Origin: Actinomycetes bacterium | GTDB lineage: Bacteria > Actinomycetota > Acidimicrobiia > Acidimicrobiales > Bog-793 | Reading direction: 5' to 3' | DNA length: 6,853 nucleotides | Assembly (NCBI GenBank): GCA_021785095.1 | Contig: JAJYGM010000408.1 | Coordinates: 2,965 to 9,817, forward strand | Shown: positions 5,151-6,853 of the stretch, piece after piece | How the letters are laid out: each line of letters opens with the position of its first letter | Numbering within the stretch: position 1 is the stretch's first letter | Position numbers and translations under genes: made by a program | Notes under the pieces: generated by a model | Seen by the model: only the letters and a program-made list of their open reading frames with translations | Databases searched by the model: none | Told to the model about the DNA's origin: nothing

Positions 5151-6380
5151 GTGCGACGCCACTACCTGGACCACGCTTCCACGTCACCGCTGCGCCCGGA
5201 GGCGGTCGCGGCGATGCGCGAATGGCTCGTGTCCCCTGCAGGCGACCCCGGGAGGGTGCACGAAGAGGGCCGGACCGTTCGGGAGGCCGTCGAGGTCGCG
5301 CGAGCCCAGGTGGCAGAGCTCCTCGGCGTCCGCCCCCGCCAGGTGGTGTTCACTTCCGGCGCGACCGAGGCCGTCCACGCCGCGGTGTGGGGCGCCTCGT
5401 GGGAGCACCCAGGTGGCGCGGTCCTGTGCGCCGGCGTCGAGCACTCTTGCGTCCGTGACTCCTCGGCGCGCCTCGGCCCGGTCGTCGATCTTCCGGTCGA
5501 CGGTGCCGGCCGCATCGACCCCGAGGGCGTCGGTGCCGCGCTCCGGCGGACGGGCCGCGCCGCGTCGCTGGTGCACTGCCAGTCGGCCAACCACGAGGTC
5601 GGCACGGTGCAGCCCGTCGCGGAGGTGCTCGAGGTCTGCCGGCGGGCGGGAGTCCCGGTCCACGTCGACGCCGCCTCGGCGTGCGGCCACGTCGAGCTCG
5701 ACTTGGAGGACGGTCCGGACTTCGTGTCGGTGAGCGCCCACAAGCTCGGCGGTCCGCCGGGCGTTGGCGCGCTGGTGCTGCGGCGCGGGCTTCGGATCGA
5801 GCCGCTCCTCGTCGGCGGGCAGCAGGAGCGTGCGCGCCGCGCCGGCATGGAGAACGTGTGCGGCATCGTCGGCTTCGGCGCGGCCGCCGCCGCGCTCGCG
5901 TCCGGAGCGCTCTCAGCCGAGTCCGCGGCTGCGCGGGCGCAGACGGAACGGCTCGTCGCGACGGTGCTCGCAGAGCCGGGAACGGTGCAGATCGGAGACG
6001 CCGCCGGCCGCGTCCCTCACATCGTCTGCTTCGGAGTCGGCGGCGTCGAGGCGGAGCCGGTGCTCCTCGCCCTCGACCGCGCAGGGATCGCCGTGCACTC
6101 CGGCTCGGCCTGCGCCTCGGAGTCGCTCGAGCCCTCCCCCGTGCTCGCTGCGATGGGCGAGGACCCAAGCCGTTCCCTGCGCCTCTCGGTCGGATGGTCC
6201 ACGACCGACGACGACCTGGACGCGTTCGCGGCCGCGTTCGGCCGCGTGGTGGCGGACCTGCGTGCCCTTCGCGGGACCTACGCGCCCCTCGCGGATGACG
6301 GCGCGCCCGGGGGGTCGACGCGCACGTCGCACGCGTCACCGCCCGACACGGCCACGAGCTCCTCGAAGGTCGTCGGGTAG
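5151..6380 (+). CDS. iscS: Cysteine desulfurase, class I NifS/IscS type
   Basis: A PLP-dependent enzyme that takes sulfur from L-cysteine as an active-site persulfide, releases alanine, and supplies Fe-S cluster assembly or tRNA thiolation. It has 409 residues from GTG 5151. Motifs: YLDHASTSPLRP (5-16), TSGATEAVHAA (68-78), His98 in VEHSCV, ANHEVGTVQPV (146-156), HVDAASACG with Asp173 (171-179), the PLP lysine Lys198 in SAHKLGGPPGVG, RAGMENV (230-236), and the catalytic Cys321 in HSGSACASESLEPSPVL. GTG 5151 places YLDHAST where family members begin. The frame is open to 4965, but that part overlaps sufR and is Arg-rich shadow. No Shine-Dalgarno is seen, so translation may be coupled to sufR, which ends 26 bp earlier. 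The expected C-terminus is near residue 375 (VADLRALRG). About 34 further Ser/Thr/Ala/Pro-rich residues are read through sequence antisense to ybaK and overlap it by 103 bp. NifS and IscS cannot be told apart here. Confidence 0.92.
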   Translation: MRRHYLDHASTSPLRPEAVAAMREWLVSPAGDPGRVHEEGRTVREAVEVARAQVAELLGVRPRQVVFTSGATEAVHAAVWGASWEHPGGAVLCAGVEHSCVRDSSARLGPVVDLPVDGAGRIDPEGVGAALRRTGRAASLVHCQSANHEVGTVQPVAEVLEVCRRAGVPVHVDAASACGHVELDLEDGPDFVSVSAHKLGGPPGVGALVLRRGLRIEPLLVGGQQERARRAGMENVCGIVGFGAAAAALASGALSAESAAARAQTERLVATVLAEPGTVQIGDAAGRVPHIVCFGVGGVEAEPVLLALDRAGIAVHSGSACASESLEPSPVLAAMGEDPSRSLRLSVGWSTTDDDLDAFAAAFGRVVADLRALRGTYAPLADDGAPGGSTRTSHASPPDTATSSSKVVG

Positions 6381-6775
6381 ACGGCGTTCGGAGTGCCGGC
6401 GGCGGCCCAGACGACGTCGTACGCCGCGAGCCCACGGTCCACCATCACGGGAGCGTCGTGGCCGACGGGACTCACCCCGCCGATCGGAAAGCCCGTCGCG
6501 GACCGGACCCCCTCGGCGTCCGGACGCTCGACGCGCGTCGCGCCGCGCAACCGCCGCAGCTTCTCGACGTCCAGCCGGTCCGCCCCTGAGAGCACCGCCA
6601 CCACCGGCTCGCCGTCGACCATGAACACGAGCGACTTCGCGATCCGGCCGACCGCCACGCCGATGGCCGCGGCCGCCTCGGCCGAGGTCCGCGTCGAGCC
6701 GGGCAGCTCGACGACCTCCGCGACCGATCCTGCGCGCCGCAGCGCCTCCTGCACCGCCAGTGCGTTCTTGTGCAC
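6278..6775 (-). CDS. ybaK: YbaK/EbsC-family aminoacyl-tRNA deacylase, likely Cys-tRNA(Pro)
   Basis: A 165-residue single-domain cytosolic protein of the YbaK/ProX-like editing family, which hydrolyses mischarged tRNAs in trans; YbaK clears Cys-tRNA(Pro). Signature parts are visible: Lys47 in GRIAKSLVF (the key active-site lysine of the family), VLSGADRLDVEKL (61-73), the glycine loop GFPIGGVSPVG (95-105), and AGTPNAVYPTTFEELV (126-141). The start is GTG 6775: the MHxN opening fits the family, and GGGAGG sits five bases before it. The family core ends near residue 152; the last 13 residues (DPPGAPSSARGA part) lie in the region shared with the convergent cysteine desulfurase gene. Editing specificity (Cys-tRNA(Pro), or Ala- or other tRNAs) cannot be settled by eye. 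It sits next to the desulfurase tail to tail, so it is not in its operon. Three 13-bp repeats lie in its upstream region. Confidence 0.9.
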   Translation of the reverse strand: MHKNALAVQEALRRAGSVAEVVELPGSTRTSAEAAAAIGVAVGRIAKSLVFMVDGEPVVAVLSGADRLDVEKLRRLRGATRVERPDAEGVRSATGFPIGGVSPVGHDAPVMVDRGLAAYDVVWAAAGTPNAVYPTTFEELVAVSGGDACDVRVDPPGAPSSARGA

Positions 6776-6780
6776 GCCCG

Positions 6781-6786
6781 CCTCCC
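6781..6786 (-). promoter_or_regulatory. Shine-Dalgarno fixing the GTG start of ybaK
   Basis: GGGAGG on the - strand (CCTCCC at 6781-6786) lies five bases upstream of GTG 6775. It is one of the two clear ribosome-binding sites in the window, the other being that of mrp, and it supports the GTG start. Confidence 0.7.
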
Positions 6787-6795
6787 GAGAAGATC

Positions 6796-6834
6796 CAGTG
6801 CTCCGGTTCAGTGCTCCGGTTCAGTGCTCCGGTA
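6796..6834. repeat. Triple 13-bp tandem repeat upstream of ybaK
   Basis: CAGTGCTCCGGTT occurs three times head to tail at 6796-6808, 6809-6821 and 6822-6834, with only the last base of the third copy changed (T to A). On the - strand the unit reads AACCGGAGCACTG and lies 21-59 bases before the ybaK start, where promoter or leader would be. The unit is not itself palindromic and 13 is not a multiple of three, so coding is unlikely. It could be an iteron-like protein-binding array or a slippage expansion. The last 19 bases (6835-6853) show nothing recognisable. Confidence 0.85.
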
Positions 6835-6853
6835 CGCCCGCAGGGACAGGCTC

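Noticed and set aside
5350..6435. 361-codon - strand frame opposite the cysteine desulfurase
   Set aside because: Arg-rich low-complexity translation with no motifs, antisense to an intact PLP enzyme.
6796..6834. CRISPR array
   Set aside because: Units are 13 bp and directly adjoining with no spacers, and no cas gene is present.

Overview
The window is about 70% or more G+C by eye. It carries compact bacterial genes in which GTG starts are frequent (three of the six main genes) and at least one transcript looks leaderless. Gene content and protein style point to a high-GC Actinomycetota, perhaps a Thermoleophilia- or Acidimicrobiia-type lineage. Two pointers are a Mrp ATPase without the CxxC pair and a SufR-type regulator ending in a GDDTCAAH motif. 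The exact class cannot be fixed from the sequence alone. No tRNA, rRNA, insertion sequence, phage gene or CRISPR array is visible.

Layout, left to right. Positions 1-66 are a tract of only G and T. A dGTPase-like HD phosphohydrolase (dgt, +) follows. Next is a gene-poor stretch (1288-1777) holding what looks like the C-terminal remnant of a DUF5666-like surface or secreted protein, ending in a nested inverted repeat between convergent genes. A stand-alone MetE-C-terminal-like methyltransferase (-) and a Mrp/ApbC-type Fe-S carrier ATPase with a His/Gly-rich linker (mrp, -) come next. Facing away from mrp is a SufR-like Fe-S-responsive regulator (+), followed 26 bases later by a class I (NifS/IscS-type) cysteine desulfurase (+). 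A YbaK-type Cys-tRNA(Pro) deacylase (-) overlaps the end of the desulfurase tail to tail. A triple 13-bp tandem repeat sits just upstream of ybaK at the right edge.

The most coherent unit is mrp <- | -> sufR-iscS: cluster carrier, cluster sensor and sulfur donor around one 85-bp divergent intergenic region. A perfect 17-bp palindrome abuts the sufR GTG start. Because it is palindromic, it contains a -10-like TAnnnT hexamer on each strand. The simplest reading is a small self-regulated Fe-S homeostasis module in which the regulator shuts off both promoters from one operator. That reading is inference. The genes themselves are clear. The flanking methionine-synthase-like and Cys-tRNA deacylase genes also concern sulfur amino acids, but nothing in the sequence ties them to the same control.
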